Origin: Streptomyces sp. MMG1121
GTDB lineage: Bacteria; Actinomycetota; Actinomycetes; Streptomycetales; Streptomycetaceae
Reading direction: 5' to 3'
NCBI RefSeq assembly: GCF_001280015.1
Contig: NZ_LGDV01000230.1
Span: 1-30,963 of the forward strand
Length of the DNA stretch: 30,963 nt
Numbering within the stretch: position 1 is the first letter of the stretch; each line of letters starts with the position of its first letter. A program made the translations under genes and the position numbers. The notes below the pieces were generated by a model that was not told where the DNA came from, searched no databases, and was given only the letters and a program-made list of their open reading frames with translations. This document shows, piece by piece, positions 1 through 6,557 of this stretch.

Positions 1-329
1 TTGAGGGTCTTGGCGCCCAGGCCGCTGATCACGGTGATGCAGTCGCCGGGGCGGGCGGAGTAGGACCGCTCGTTGACGAAGATCCGGCCTTCCCTTCTGC
101 GCTCCTCGTGGCCGCGGCCTTCGTTGCCCTTGCCTTCGTTGCCCTTGCCCTGGCTTGCATTGTTGTTGCCCTGCCCGGAGTTGCCGCCGAGGGGTGCCTG
201 CGGGGCGGTGGCCGGGGCCGCCTGGGGCGCCGGGGCGGAGGCCGCCGAGGCGTAGGTGATGCCGGTGACGGCGAGTGCCGCGGCGGCTCCGGCAGTGGCG
301 GTCACCATGGTGGAACGAGCGAGCTTCAT
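1..329 (-). CDS. Secreted low-complexity protein, C-terminus beyond the window
   Basis: The frame opens with ATG at 329 and runs off the window edge, so only about 109 residues are visible. A GGGAGAAG ribosome binding site precedes the start. Residues 1-30 form a signal peptide (basic MKLARS start, Ala-rich core, probable cleavage near TYASA). An Ala/Pro-rich stretch follows, then Gly/Asn/Lys repeats of the GKGNE type and a basic segment near residue 75. The last visible part, with RPGDCITVISG, looks like the start of a folded domain. I do not recognise the family. Export is inferred from the signal peptide; function is unknown. Confidence 0.7.
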   Translation of the reverse strand, partial: MKLARSTMVTATAGAAAALAVTGITYASAASAPAPQAAPATAPQAPLGGNSGQGNNNASQGKGNEGKGNEGRGHEERRREGRIFVNERSYSARPGDCITVISGLGAKTL

Positions 330-1068
330 GTCGCTTCTCCCGTCTCGTATCTCGGAGATGCCGGCTCGTCAGCCGACTGCGATCAAACGTACTCACGGCT
401 GTCATATCGGTCATATCGAAGATTCGGGACTGGGAGCCGATCGAGGTATATGCGGCCCCGCCTGCGGCTCGGCCGGAATGTGAAGTACCCCGAGAAGAAA
501 GGGCGATTAAATGACTATTAGGCCGTCGGGGTGATCTGCTGACGCTTGCTCACCCCATGGCCACCGCGTGTCGCTGCGAAATCCCCGCGCCGATCCGTGT
601 TAATGGCCTGACGGATGTGACGGTGGCTTGGCGGGGATCGCATAGTGGCGGTGAGTCAGGTGCCCCTGGGGCTGGTGCCACCGTGGTGAATCCGTGCAGT
701 GACGTATGCCTTGACCTGGGTCTTCGCCGGCCGGCTGGACGGTATCGCGATCGGTGTCGTTCAGTCGACCGGCGGAAGCGCGCCGATGCCCGGTGTTGAG
801 GTTTCGGCAGGTCGGTGTGTCCCCGCAGCATTCACAATCAGGCGAACCGGGATCCCCCTGCGCGGGTTTCGGGCGCCGCCGGCCTGTGCAGGACCGCCGG
901 GACTCTCTCCTCATGGGTGGTTCGCCCCGTTCGTTCGGGTAGTGGTGACTGGCCGGTGAACGGGGTGTGGGGGAGTTGTCGCGGGTAGTCCACGCGCGTA
1001 GCGCATCGCGGGCGGCTGCGGTTTCGTCATGCACGCATCTCCAACCCCCCACAGATTTTGGAGAGTTC
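330..1068. other. Gene-poor divergent intergenic region
   Basis: This stretch separates the minus-strand secreted protein from HNH nuclease copy 1. I see no convincing gene; the reading frames here lack ribosome binding sites and family signatures. It holds a weak 7-bp hairpin (GGGGTGA at 528-534 with TCACCCC at 550-556). The last 180 bp or so match the region upstream of nuclease copy 2 near 29,500-29,690. The shared parts include a reading frame ending in FVRV-VT-R followed by TGA, the string CGCGTAGCGCA, and the run CATCTCCAACCCCCCACA just before the gene. Promoters for both flanking genes must lie here, but I could not fix a -35/-10 pair. Confidence 0.5.
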
Positions 1069-1701
1069 ATGCGCCGCGTTTTCTTCGGTCTGCCCGCCGC
1101 TGCCCTGCTTCTGGCCGCTGTCTCCGCTGGCCCTGCCCTCGCGGATCCTCCGGCGCCCCCCTCGGCGTCGACGGCCCGCAGCGAGCTGGCCGCCCTGACC
1201 GTTGCGACTCCGCATTCGATGAATGGCTACGCCCGGGACAAGTTCGACATCTGGGCGTCTCAGCCCGACGGGTGCACGACCCGGCAGGAGGTGCTGGCCC
1301 GGGACGGGAAGAACGTTCAGGACAAGCCCGGCAGCTGTCAGCCCGCTTCGGGTTCCTGGTACTCCGTCTATGACAACAGCACCGTGACCGAGGTCGCGAA
1401 GGCGACCATCGACCACATGGTTCCCCTCGCCATGGCCTGGAAGTCCGGCGCCGATACCTGGACCCCGGATCAGCGCAAGGCGTTCGGCAACGACCTGAAA
1501 GACCCCCAGCTCCTGATTGCTTCCGAGTCGTCGAACTCGTCGAAGGGCGACAGTGGCCCGGATGTCTGGAAGCCCACGAACCACGCGTTCTGGTGCACTT
1601 ATGCCGAGGACTACACGCACGTGAAGTCGGTGTGGAAGCTGACCACGACCGCGGCGGAGAAGTCGGCGCTGTCCTCGATGCTCGACACCTGCACCAACTA
1701 A
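1069..1701 (+). CDS. Secreted HNH endonuclease (DUF1524-type), copy 1
   Basis: This 210-aa exported protein belongs to the small secreted HNH nucleases common in Streptomyces. Residues 1-25 are a Sec signal peptide (MRRVFF, hydrophobic core, cleavage after ALA). The nuclease core is visible as TIDHMVPLAMAW (about residues 112-124), FGNDLKDPQLL and the SSNSSKGDSGPDVW segment, giving the His and Asn/Lys positions expected of an HNH active site. Cys residues near 68, 89, 175 and 207 could form disulphides. The ATG at 1069 was chosen over upstream in-frame codons because GGAGAG precedes it and the signal peptide starts there. It probably cuts nucleic acid outside the cell. It differs from the copy at 29695 by only 17 residues. 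Confidence 0.88.
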   Translation: MRRVFFGLPAAALLLAAVSAGPALADPPAPPSASTARSELAALTVATPHSMNGYARDKFDIWASQPDGCTTRQEVLARDGKNVQDKPGSCQPASGSWYSVYDNSTVTEVAKATIDHMVPLAMAWKSGADTWTPDQRKAFGNDLKDPQLLIASESSNSSKGDSGPDVWKPTNHAFWCTYAEDYTHVKSVWKLTTTAAEKSALSSMLDTCTN

Positions 1702-1724
1702 GCGCAACCCAACCTCGCGTGCGG

Positions 1725-1762
1725 ACCGGGCCCTCCGCAGGCCGCCCGCCCGCGGGCCCGGT
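1725..1762 (+). terminator. GC-rich stem-loop after HNH copy 1
   Basis: ACCGGGCCC at 1725-1733 pairs perfectly with GGGCCCGGT at 1754-1762 across a 20-nt loop, 24 bp after the nuclease stop codon. There is no U-tract, which is usual for Streptomyces terminators. Confidence 0.6.
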
Positions 1763-1786
1763 GCGTCTGGGCGGGGTGACTGTGGC

Positions 1787-1822
1787 GCGGGCCGGGCCGG
1801 GAGACGGTTCGTCCCGGCCCGC
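1787..1822 (+). terminator. Second stem-loop after HNH copy 1
   Basis: GCGGGCCGGG at 1787-1796 pairs with CCCGGCCCGC at 1813-1822 (10 bp, 16-nt loop). Together with the hairpin at 1725 it suggests that the nuclease and the lipoprotein at 2120 are separate transcription units. The gap here is 418 bp, against 182 bp in the second copy of the locus. Confidence 0.5.
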
Positions 1823-2119
1823 GGTACATATGGCAGCGCCCGGGCCAACGAGCAGACGGCCCTGCGGTCACCCAGGTGCCGGGCCGGGGCGGACGCGGGC
1901 GGCCCCTGCCTGAGAGTCTGAGTGGTTGCCGTGGCCAGCTGCACCGCAGTGGTCCCTGGATGTCCGCGAGGGTTCCGCTCAAGTGCGGCTGGCAGGCCGC
2001 AGGTGCTGGACTCGAGGGTGTGAGGGGGTGTGCGCCTGTGCGCCGGGGTCCCGGGGAGTATTCCGGTGCAGAGGTGGGGGAGTATCTGCTCAGCTGTTGC
2101 TCGTCTGTGAGGGGTCGTC

Positions 2120-2812
2120 ATGGGTTTGCTTGGTCGCGCTGTCCCGTCGCTGGTGGTGTTGTCCTGTCTGGTGCTGGCGGGGTGTTCGTCTTCTGGGTCG
2201 CATGCGGGTGGGGGATCGGCGGGGAAGAACGGTGCGTCGGCTGCCGGGCCGTCGGCTGTGGCGGGATCGGCAGGGGCCGGGGGGTCGGTGGGGGAGATTC
2301 CGGTGGGTGCCGGGCCGCGGTCGACGTACACGGTGCAGGAGCAGCCGCCGGCGGGGAGTTGCCATTACCGCATGGAGAAGGGTGAGCCGTTGGAGGACCT
2401 GAAGTGCACGCCGGGTGCGACGTCTCCGGCGGTGACGCAGGCGAATCTGGCGACGACGATCTGCCGCAAGGGCGGCTACACGAAGAACATCCGGCCGCCG
2501 GAGGCGGTGACCGGCAAGGAGAAGCGGCTCAACGCTGCTTCCTATGGCTATACCGGCAAGATGGGCGACGCCGAGTACGACCACCTCATCAGCCTCCAGC
2601 TCGGCGGTGACCCGAACGACGCCCGCAACCTGTGGGTGGAGCCTGCCGATCCGGGCCACAAGCCGGGCTCGGGCGTGAACAACCTGAAGGACCCGGTGGA
2701 GACGAAGCTGCACACCGCGGTCTGCTCGGGCAAGGTCACCCTGAAGGCCGCGCAGAACGCGATCGTCACCGACTGGACCACCGCGCTGAGCAAGCTCGGC
2801 CTGGCTGCCTGA
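2120..2812 (+). CDS. HNH-like lipoprotein, copy 1
   Basis: This 230-aa lipoprotein is presumably anchored on the outer face of the membrane. A signal peptide ends in a lipobox LVLAGC with the lipidated Cys at residue 22. A flexible Gly/Ser/Ala linker runs to about residue 60. The C-terminal domain from about residue 70 contains AEYDHLISLQLGGDPND followed by ARNLWVEP, the DHL-LGG-RNLW pattern of an HNH-like fold. Two Cys pairs (81/95 and 115/205) may be disulphides. GAGGGG lies just upstream of the ATG. It follows the HNH nuclease, and the pair recurs at 29.7-31 kb, which suggests a linked role. Whether the domain cuts DNA, binds it or protects the producer cannot be told from the sequence. 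Confidence 0.8.
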   Translation: MGLLGRAVPSLVVLSCLVLAGCSSSGSHAGGGSAGKNGASAAGPSAVAGSAGAGGSVGEIPVGAGPRSTYTVQEQPPAGSCHYRMEKGEPLEDLKCTPGATSPAVTQANLATTICRKGGYTKNIRPPEAVTGKEKRLNAASYGYTGKMGDAEYDHLISLQLGGDPNDARNLWVEPADPGHKPGSGVNNLKDPVETKLHTAVCSGKVTLKAAQNAIVTDWTTALSKLGLAA

Positions 2813-2866
2813 CGGCCCGGTCCGCCGGGCGGCGGTGTGGAACTGAGCGGCCGGGAGGGGGCACTA

Positions 2867-2895
2867 CGGGGCTGAGCCGGCGGTGCTCAGCCCCG
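2867..2895 (+). terminator. Strong stem-loop after the lipoprotein gene
   Basis: CGGGGCTGAGC at 2867-2877 and GCTCAGCCCCG at 2885-2895 form a perfect 11-bp stem with a 7-nt loop, 55 bp after the lipoprotein stop codon. This is a likely intrinsic terminator. Confidence 0.75.
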
Positions 2896-2963
2896 CGGCG
2901 CTGTTCGGAGGTGAGGCGGTGGTGATCGGCAGTGAAGCGGGGCAGGGCCTCGTAGGTTGGCAC
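2896..2963 (-). pseudogene. 5' remnant of a small gene, possibly toxin-like
   Basis: A GTG at 2963 preceded by GGAGGAG opens a minus-strand frame reading VPTYEALPRFTADHHRLT and a few more residues. It then runs into the hairpin at 2867-2895 and onward without sense. The opening resembles the N-terminus of small RelE/cytotoxin-like actinobacterial proteins, judged from memory. Only about 23 codons remain, and the IS5-family element inserted 25 bp upstream of the start would also have separated it from its promoter. I treat it as a broken gene start; the assignment is tentative. Confidence 0.3.
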
Positions 2964-2988
2964 GGCGAACTCCTCCAGGATGCACTAA

Positions 2989-3006
2989 GAACTCCTAACG
3001 AAATGA
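2989..3006 (+). repeat. Left terminal inverted repeat of the IS5-family element
   Basis: This 18-bp sequence is identical to the reverse complement of 4818-4835. It is preceded by the target triplet TAA at 2986-2988. Confidence 0.9.
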
Positions 3007-3037
3007 TCTTCGAGGTGGTTGGATCACTCCCAGACTG

Positions 3038-3876
3038 ATGATCTGGGGGTGCGGGGTGGCGCGGCCGAAGCCGTGGGAGGTCGACGACAAGCTGTGGGCG
3101 GTGATCGAGCCGCTGTTGCCGAAGGTGGAACGCCGAAGTAGGCATCCTGGGCGCAAGCGGCATCCAGATCGGCTGGTGTTCCAGGGCATCCTGTTTGTGC
3201 TGCACACGAGGATCGCCTGGGAACACCTGCCGCAGGAACTCGGCTTCGGCTCGGGCATGACCTGCTGGCGCCGTCTGGCTGAGTGGACCGAGGCCGGGGT
3301 ATGGCCCCGGTTGCACGAGGTCCTCCTCGCCAAGCTGCGCGGCGCGAACGCCCTGGACTTCTCCCGGGCGGCCGTCGACGGCTCCCACATCCGGGCATTA
3401 AAGGGGGGTCCAAGACGGGACGAAGCCCCGTCGACCGGGGCAGGACGGGCAGCAAACACCACCTGATCACCGACGCCACCGGCATCCCGCTCGCCGCCAC
3501 CCTGACCGGCGGCAACCGCAACGACGTCACCCAGCTGATCCCGCTCCTCCAAGCCGTGCCGCCAGTTCGGGGCAAGCGCGGCCGGCCCCGGCGCCGCCCG
3601 GATGTAGTGCTGGGCGACCGCGGCTACGACCACGACAAGTACCGCCGCCTGGTCTGGGACCTCGGCGTGAAGCCGCTGATCGCCCGCCGCGGCACCGAGC
3701 ACGGCTCCGGCCTGGGCACCCAACGCTGGGTCATCGAGCGCGCGTTCGCCCACCTGCACTGGTTCCGCCGCCTGCGGATCCGTTGGGAGATCCGCGACGA
3801 CATCCACGAAGCCTTCCTCACCCTGGGATGCGCACTGATCTGCTGGAGAAGACTCCGCGCTGCGACGGGCCTTTGA
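3038..3876 (+). CDS. IS5-family DDE transposase, made by -1 frameshifting
   Basis: The first frame (from 3038, about 122 codons) encodes the helical N-terminal domain and the first catalytic Asp in AVDGSH. It continues in its own frame past the slip site and would stop at 3466. The second frame (to 3876) encodes TGSKHHLITDATGIPL, the second Asp in LGDRGYD and the catalytic Glu in VIERAFAHLHWFRRLR, the usual IS5 Y/W-R-E region. Only a -1 shift at the AAAGGGGGG run near 3400 joins them, giving about 279 aa, the normal size. Many IS5 elements of the IS427 group are organised this way, so I read it as programmed frameshifting rather than decay. Both halves show no other damage. Confidence 0.85.
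3398..3409 (+). promoter_or_regulatory. -1 ribosomal frameshift site with an adjacent TTA codon
   Basis: In the transposase zero frame the codons read TTA AAG GGG GGT. The heptamer A_AAG_GGG (3400-3406) fits the X_XXY_YYZ slippery pattern, and slipping back one base gives the second frame. TTA at 3398-3400 is the rare leucine codon read by the bldA tRNA in Streptomyces. Confidence 0.7.
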
Positions 3877-3893
3877 GGCGGCATTGCGGGGGT

Positions 3894-4238
3894 TCAGGGC
3901 CCAGTGTCCCCCTCCGCCAGATCCTTGATCGCGTTGAGGCGGTGTTCCCACCGGGTGGCGAGGGTGTCCATCCATCGCGTTGTCCGCCTCAGTGGTTGCA
4001 GGTCGGCTTCGTAGCGGACCTCGCGTCCGGCCCGGTGGGCGCGTACCAGTCCGGCGCGGTCGAGGACGGCCAAGTGTTTGGCCACCGCCTGGCGGGTGAT
4101 GGGGAGGGCTGCCGCCAGGGACGTGGAGGTCGCGCCGCCTTCGCGGGCGAGGACGGCCAGGACCTCTCGGCGGATCGGGTCGGCCAGGGCCACCAGGACG
4201 TATTCGGGGGCCTGTTCGCCCTCGGTGGTGCGGGTCAT
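3894..4238 (-). CDS. ArsR-family transcriptional regulator (passenger gene)
   Basis: This 114-aa winged-helix regulator starts with ATG at 4238, overlapping the SRPBCC stop codon as ATGA. After a short N-terminal tail, VLVALADPIRREVLAVL marks the first helices. The DNA-recognition helix lies in SLAAALPITRQAVAKHL (about residues 42-58), and the wing follows in AGREVRYEA. No metal-binding Cys pair is visible, so it is more like the ArsR proteins paired with AHSA1/SRPBCC partners than metal sensors. It probably represses its own operon, perhaps through the palindrome at 4745-4774. It lies inside the IS5-family inverted repeats and moves with the element. Confidence 0.85.
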   Translation of the reverse strand: MTRTTEGEQAPEYVLVALADPIRREVLAVLAREGGATSTSLAAALPITRQAVAKHLAVLDRAGLVRAHRAGREVRYEADLQPLRRTTRWMDTLATRWEHRLNAIKDLAEGDTGP

Positions 4239-4693
4239 GCCGTGGTCTGTTCGCAGTCCGCGCGCAGTTGGTCGAGCTTGCCGGGCCAGTTCTGGCTGTT
4301 GGCACGGTGCCGGTCGGTGGCCTCGTCGGTGGGCAGCCCGAGGTGCGCGAAGCCGCTCTCGACCATGGTGAGCCGGGTGCCTCCTGTGGAGTCGTCTTCG
4401 GTCAGGGTGAACTCGACGAGAGTGGCGTTGGCTTCGTCCGGCTCCTCGCCTGCGGCGCCTTGGGACCACCGCCAGGACAGGACGTGCGGCGGCTCGACCG
4501 TCTGGATACGGGCGGGAATGACGCCGTGGATGCCGTGGTCGAAGACCAGCAGACCGCCGGGGCGCAGGTCGATCTTGACCGGCTCTCCATTGCCGAACCA
4601 GCGGCCGAGGAAAGCGGGCTCAGTCAGCACGGACCAGACCCGTTCTCTGGAGCCATTGATCAGGATGGCGCGTTCGATCGTGTTGGGGATCAT
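4235..4693 (-). CDS. SRPBCC / AHSA1-like protein (passenger gene)
   Basis: This 152-aa protein has the START/SRPBCC ligand-pocket pattern. It opens with TIERAILINGSRERVWSVLTE (strand and first helix), then PAFLGRWFGNG, DLRPGGLLVFDH, and VEPPHVLSWRWSQG before a C-terminal helix from about residue 115. These are features of the AHSA1 (activator of Hsp90-like) branch, which in bacteria is typically co-transcribed with an ArsR regulator. The ligand is unknown. A GAGG ribosome binding site sits just before the ATG at 4693. It is the first gene of the two-gene operon. The presence of such a pair between the ends of an IS5 element is unusual. Confidence 0.85.
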   Translation of the reverse strand: MIPNTIERAILINGSRERVWSVLTEPAFLGRWFGNGEPVKIDLRPGGLLVFDHGIHGVIPARIQTVEPPHVLSWRWSQGAAGEEPDEANATLVEFTLTEDDSTGGTRLTMVESGFAHLGLPTDEATDRHRANSQNWPGKLDQLRADCEQTTA

Positions 4694-4744
4694 TGCAACC
4701 TCATCTCATCCGGATGCGCTACCCAAAGGTTGCACATCTGGAAA

Positions 4745-4774
4745 CCCATGCGCAACTGATTGGTTGCGCATGGG
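4745..4774 (-). promoter_or_regulatory. 12-bp palindrome upstream of the passenger operon
   Basis: CCCATGCGCAAC (4745-4756) and GTTGCGCATGGG (4763-4774) are perfect inverted repeats separated by 6 nt, 52-81 bp upstream of the SRPBCC start codon. The related motif GGTTGCAC occurs at 4728-4735. This is a good candidate operator for the ArsR protein. A transcript hairpin is the alternative. Confidence 0.5.
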
Positions 4775-4817
4775 CGGTGGCGCCGCTCGGGTTCCGCCAA
4801 GCCTCGAGCACCGCTAC

Positions 4818-4835
4818 TCATTTCGTTAGGAGTTC
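4818..4835 (-). repeat. Right terminal inverted repeat of the IS5-family element
   Basis: The exact reverse complement of 2989-3006, followed by the duplicated target triplet TAA at 4836-4838. Confidence 0.9.
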
Positions 4836-4839
4836 TAAG

Positions 4840-4865
4840 CCCCCGGCCGGCCGGCCGGCCGGGGG
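4840..4865. terminator. 26-bp perfect GC palindrome
   Basis: Five C, four copies of GGCC, then five G make a perfect palindrome directly outside the IS5-family element. It lies 46 bp past the stop of the minus-strand ORF at 4911-5222 and could act as its terminator. Confidence 0.45.
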
Positions 4866-4910
4866 CGGTGGTGGCTGGTCGTGTTGAAGGGCGTCGGTGA
4901 CGCGCTGCGC

Positions 4911-5222
4911 TCAGCGGTGGTGGGTGGTGGTGCGTTGGTGCGCGTTGGATGGCGTTGGAGTCGGAGGGAGTCGGATTTCGGGGCGGGTGGCGCTGATGTA
5001 GTCGGCGCGCAGCATTCGCACGGCCGGGGTCTGCTGGCGTAGCGGGTGTGCATCTGGTCGGCCCAGTGCTGTGCGCGGGTCGTTGGCGCAGTAGGCGCAG
5101 TAGGGCACCGTGTCGGTCCGGGTGGGGTACGGCGTGTTCGAGCGGACTTCGACGGTCGTGCGCAGCGTGAGCGGGCGACGGCACAGCGGGCAGAGGTCTC
5201 CGTGGAGCAGTTCCGTAATCAT
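4911..5222 (-). CDS. Small hypothetical protein with a CxxC zinc ribbon
   Basis: A 103-aa frame starting at ATG 5222. The N-terminal 60 residues look like a real domain: ITELLHGDLCPLCRRPL, then PYCAYCANDPRT. The two CxxC knuckles about 30 residues apart suggest one bound zinc. The C-terminal 40 residues are rich in Pro, Thr, Arg and His and look disordered. No clear ribosome binding site is present. It lies between the IS5-family element and a broken relaxase, in a degraded area, so it may be a plasmid-derived remnant. I do not recognise the family. Confidence 0.4.
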   Translation of the reverse strand: MITELLHGDLCPLCRRPLTLRTTVEVRSNTPYPTRTDTVPYCAYCANDPRTALGRPDAHPLRQQTPAVRMLRADYISATRPEIRLPPTPTPSNAHQRTTTHHR

Positions 5223-5381
5223 GCGGCGGACTGTGCACAGGGCGACGGCTCACCGTCTCGGGCTGGCCGGACGGCCCGCCTCGCGGGCGCTGCGGTAAAG
5301 ATCTGGTGATGGCCTCCCGCCCGGCGGGAAGGACCCGGGATCGCGCTTCTTCACAGGTCAACGCCGCGGTTCCATGGGCCG

Positions 5382-6071
5382 GTGATCAGCAAAGCGGAGG
5401 TTCGCCCGGGGAACGAGTGGCGCTATCTCTTCCGTGGCGTGATGGTCGGCGACGGCCGCCGCGCCGCGGGGACGCCGCTGCGCGCCGCCCAGGACGAAGC
5501 CGGTGTCCCGCCCGGCGTCTGGAAGGGCGGGGGCTTGGCAGCGGTCGGCCTCACGGCCGGGGACGTGGTTACCGAGCAGCGGGCCGAACTGCTCCTGGGG
5601 GAAGGCCGGCACCCGGATGCCGACCGGATCGAGCGCGAGCGCCTGGAGGCGGGCGACGATCCGGCGACGGCGAGGCGGGCGACCGTGCTGGGCAGGCCCA
5701 TCGAGCACAACCGCTCACCGAAGACCGAGAAGGCCAAGGAGCGGACGCCCTGGCTGGCCATGGACCTGGTGTTCCGGCCTTCGTCGACGGCACACATCGC
5801 GTGGGCGCTCGGGGATGACGAGACGCGCCTGGTGCTGGAGCTGTGCCAGGACATCGCCAGGGACAAGACGCTGGCGTGGTTTGAGGATTCGGTCGCGGAG
5901 ATCCGCTGGGGGAGCGGCGGCAAGATCCGCAAGCCGATCCGGGATGGGCTGATCGTCGCGGTGTTCCGGCACTACGAGTCCCGGGCTGCCGAGTCGAAGC
6001 CGCTGCTCCACGATCACGCGGTGGTGTCGATCCGTGCCCGGCGGCCGGACGACGAGGGGACGTGGGTGTAG
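5382..6071 (+). pseudogene. Truncated MobF/TrwC-type conjugative relaxase, N-terminal part
   Basis: The 229 residues match the start of a TrwC-type relaxase. GNEWRYLFRGVMVGDG and AAGTPLRAAQDEAGVPPG open it, followed by LTAGDVVTEQRAELLLGEGR, LAMDLVFRPSSTAHIAWALG and the metal-binding histidine motif in SKPLLHDHAVVSIRARR. The enzyme would nick plasmid DNA at the origin of transfer. The frame stops at 6071 just after DEGTW. Real members continue for hundreds of residues with the rest of the relaxase domain and usually a helicase domain, so this fragment cannot support transfer. The start is the GTG at 5382. It shows that a conjugative plasmid or element once contributed to this region. Confidence 0.75.
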
Positions 6072-6206
6072 GTTCGCGTTTCCGATGTCCCTTTCTCGTT
6101 GACGGTGACCTCTGTCCGGCCCAAGGGACAAGGCGGTGAGACGAACTTCCGTCCCGTCGCGTTGAAGCTGTCGGATTCTCACTCATTGGTGACCGAGGTC
6201 AGATGC

Positions 6207-6257
6207 TGTCCCCGTACTCGTCTGAGTGCACCACCGCGTACGAAGATATGTGCACCA
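6207..6257 (+). repeat. IS21 left end (istB side)
   Basis: Contains the repeated GTGCACCA boxes (6226-6233 and 6250-6257) with CGTACG between them, matching the reverse complement of the right end. Repeated internal boxes are typical of IS21 transposase binding sites. Confidence 0.8.
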
Positions 6258-6261
6258 CTGC

Positions 6262-6411
6262 TCAAGCCACGTCGGTGTCCCGCTCGATAGCCTGAAGGCG
6301 GTTCTTCAGCCGGTAGCTGTTGCCGTTGATAGAGACGACCTCGCAGTGGTGCAGGAGGCGGTCGAGGATCGCGGTGGCGAGGACTTCGTCACCGAACACC
6401 TGTCCCCATTC
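6262..6411 (-). pseudogene. istB: istB 3' fragment (last 49 codons)
   Basis: This frame encodes [19 protein letters not shown] and then [19 protein letters not shown], the conserved C-terminus of IstB helper ATPases. It begins exactly where the fragment at 10594-11214 ends (TFS then EWGQ). Removing 6412-10593 restores a continuous 256-aa frame of normal IstB length. As it stands the fragment has no start of its own and is separated from the rest of the gene by the inserted element. Confidence 0.9.
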
Positions 6412-6422
6412 AACTGGGGCTG

Positions 6423-6432
6423 GCACTTGTTC
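6423..6432 (+). repeat. Left inner repeat GCACTTGTTC
   Basis: Imperfect inverted repeat partner of 10579-10588. It lies just inside the left junction of the inserted element and is a candidate recombinase arm-binding site. Confidence 0.4.
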
Positions 6433-6557
6433 GTTACGGAGCATCTGCCCTACGGCCTGGGCGTTTCAGGAGTCCGGCTGTCTCTTTGATTGTCTTGCTG
6501 ACAGTGTTGTTTTGTAGGCGCTACCTTCATTCGTCAGGTGCGAGGAAGGTGTGCCGG

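Larger units (their letters stand above)
2989..4835 (+). mobile_element. IS5-family element with an SRPBCC-ArsR passenger cassette
   Basis: This 1,847-bp element is bounded by perfect 18-bp inverted repeats, GAACTCCTAACGAAATGA at 2989-3006 and its reverse complement at 4818-4835. A 3-bp TAA flanks both ends (2986-2988 and 4836-4838), as expected for a target duplication. The left half carries the transposase in two overlapping frames. The right half carries a minus-strand operon of an SRPBCC protein and an ArsR-type regulator, between the transposase stop and the right repeat. IS5-family elements with this transposase are normally about 0.85-1 kb, so the extra 0.95 kb is cargo. Intact ends, duplication and genes suggest a recent and possibly active insertion. 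Confidence 0.85.

Noticed and set aside
1027..2331. 434-codon open frame on the minus strand opposite HNH copy 1
   Set aside because: It is antisense to a clear signal-peptide nuclease gene and has Arg/Pro-rich nonsense composition, typical of GC-rich shadow frames.
2995..4305. 436-codon minus-strand frame across the IS5-family element
   Set aside because: It runs antisense to the transposase and out of frame with the ArsR gene; it shows no family pattern.
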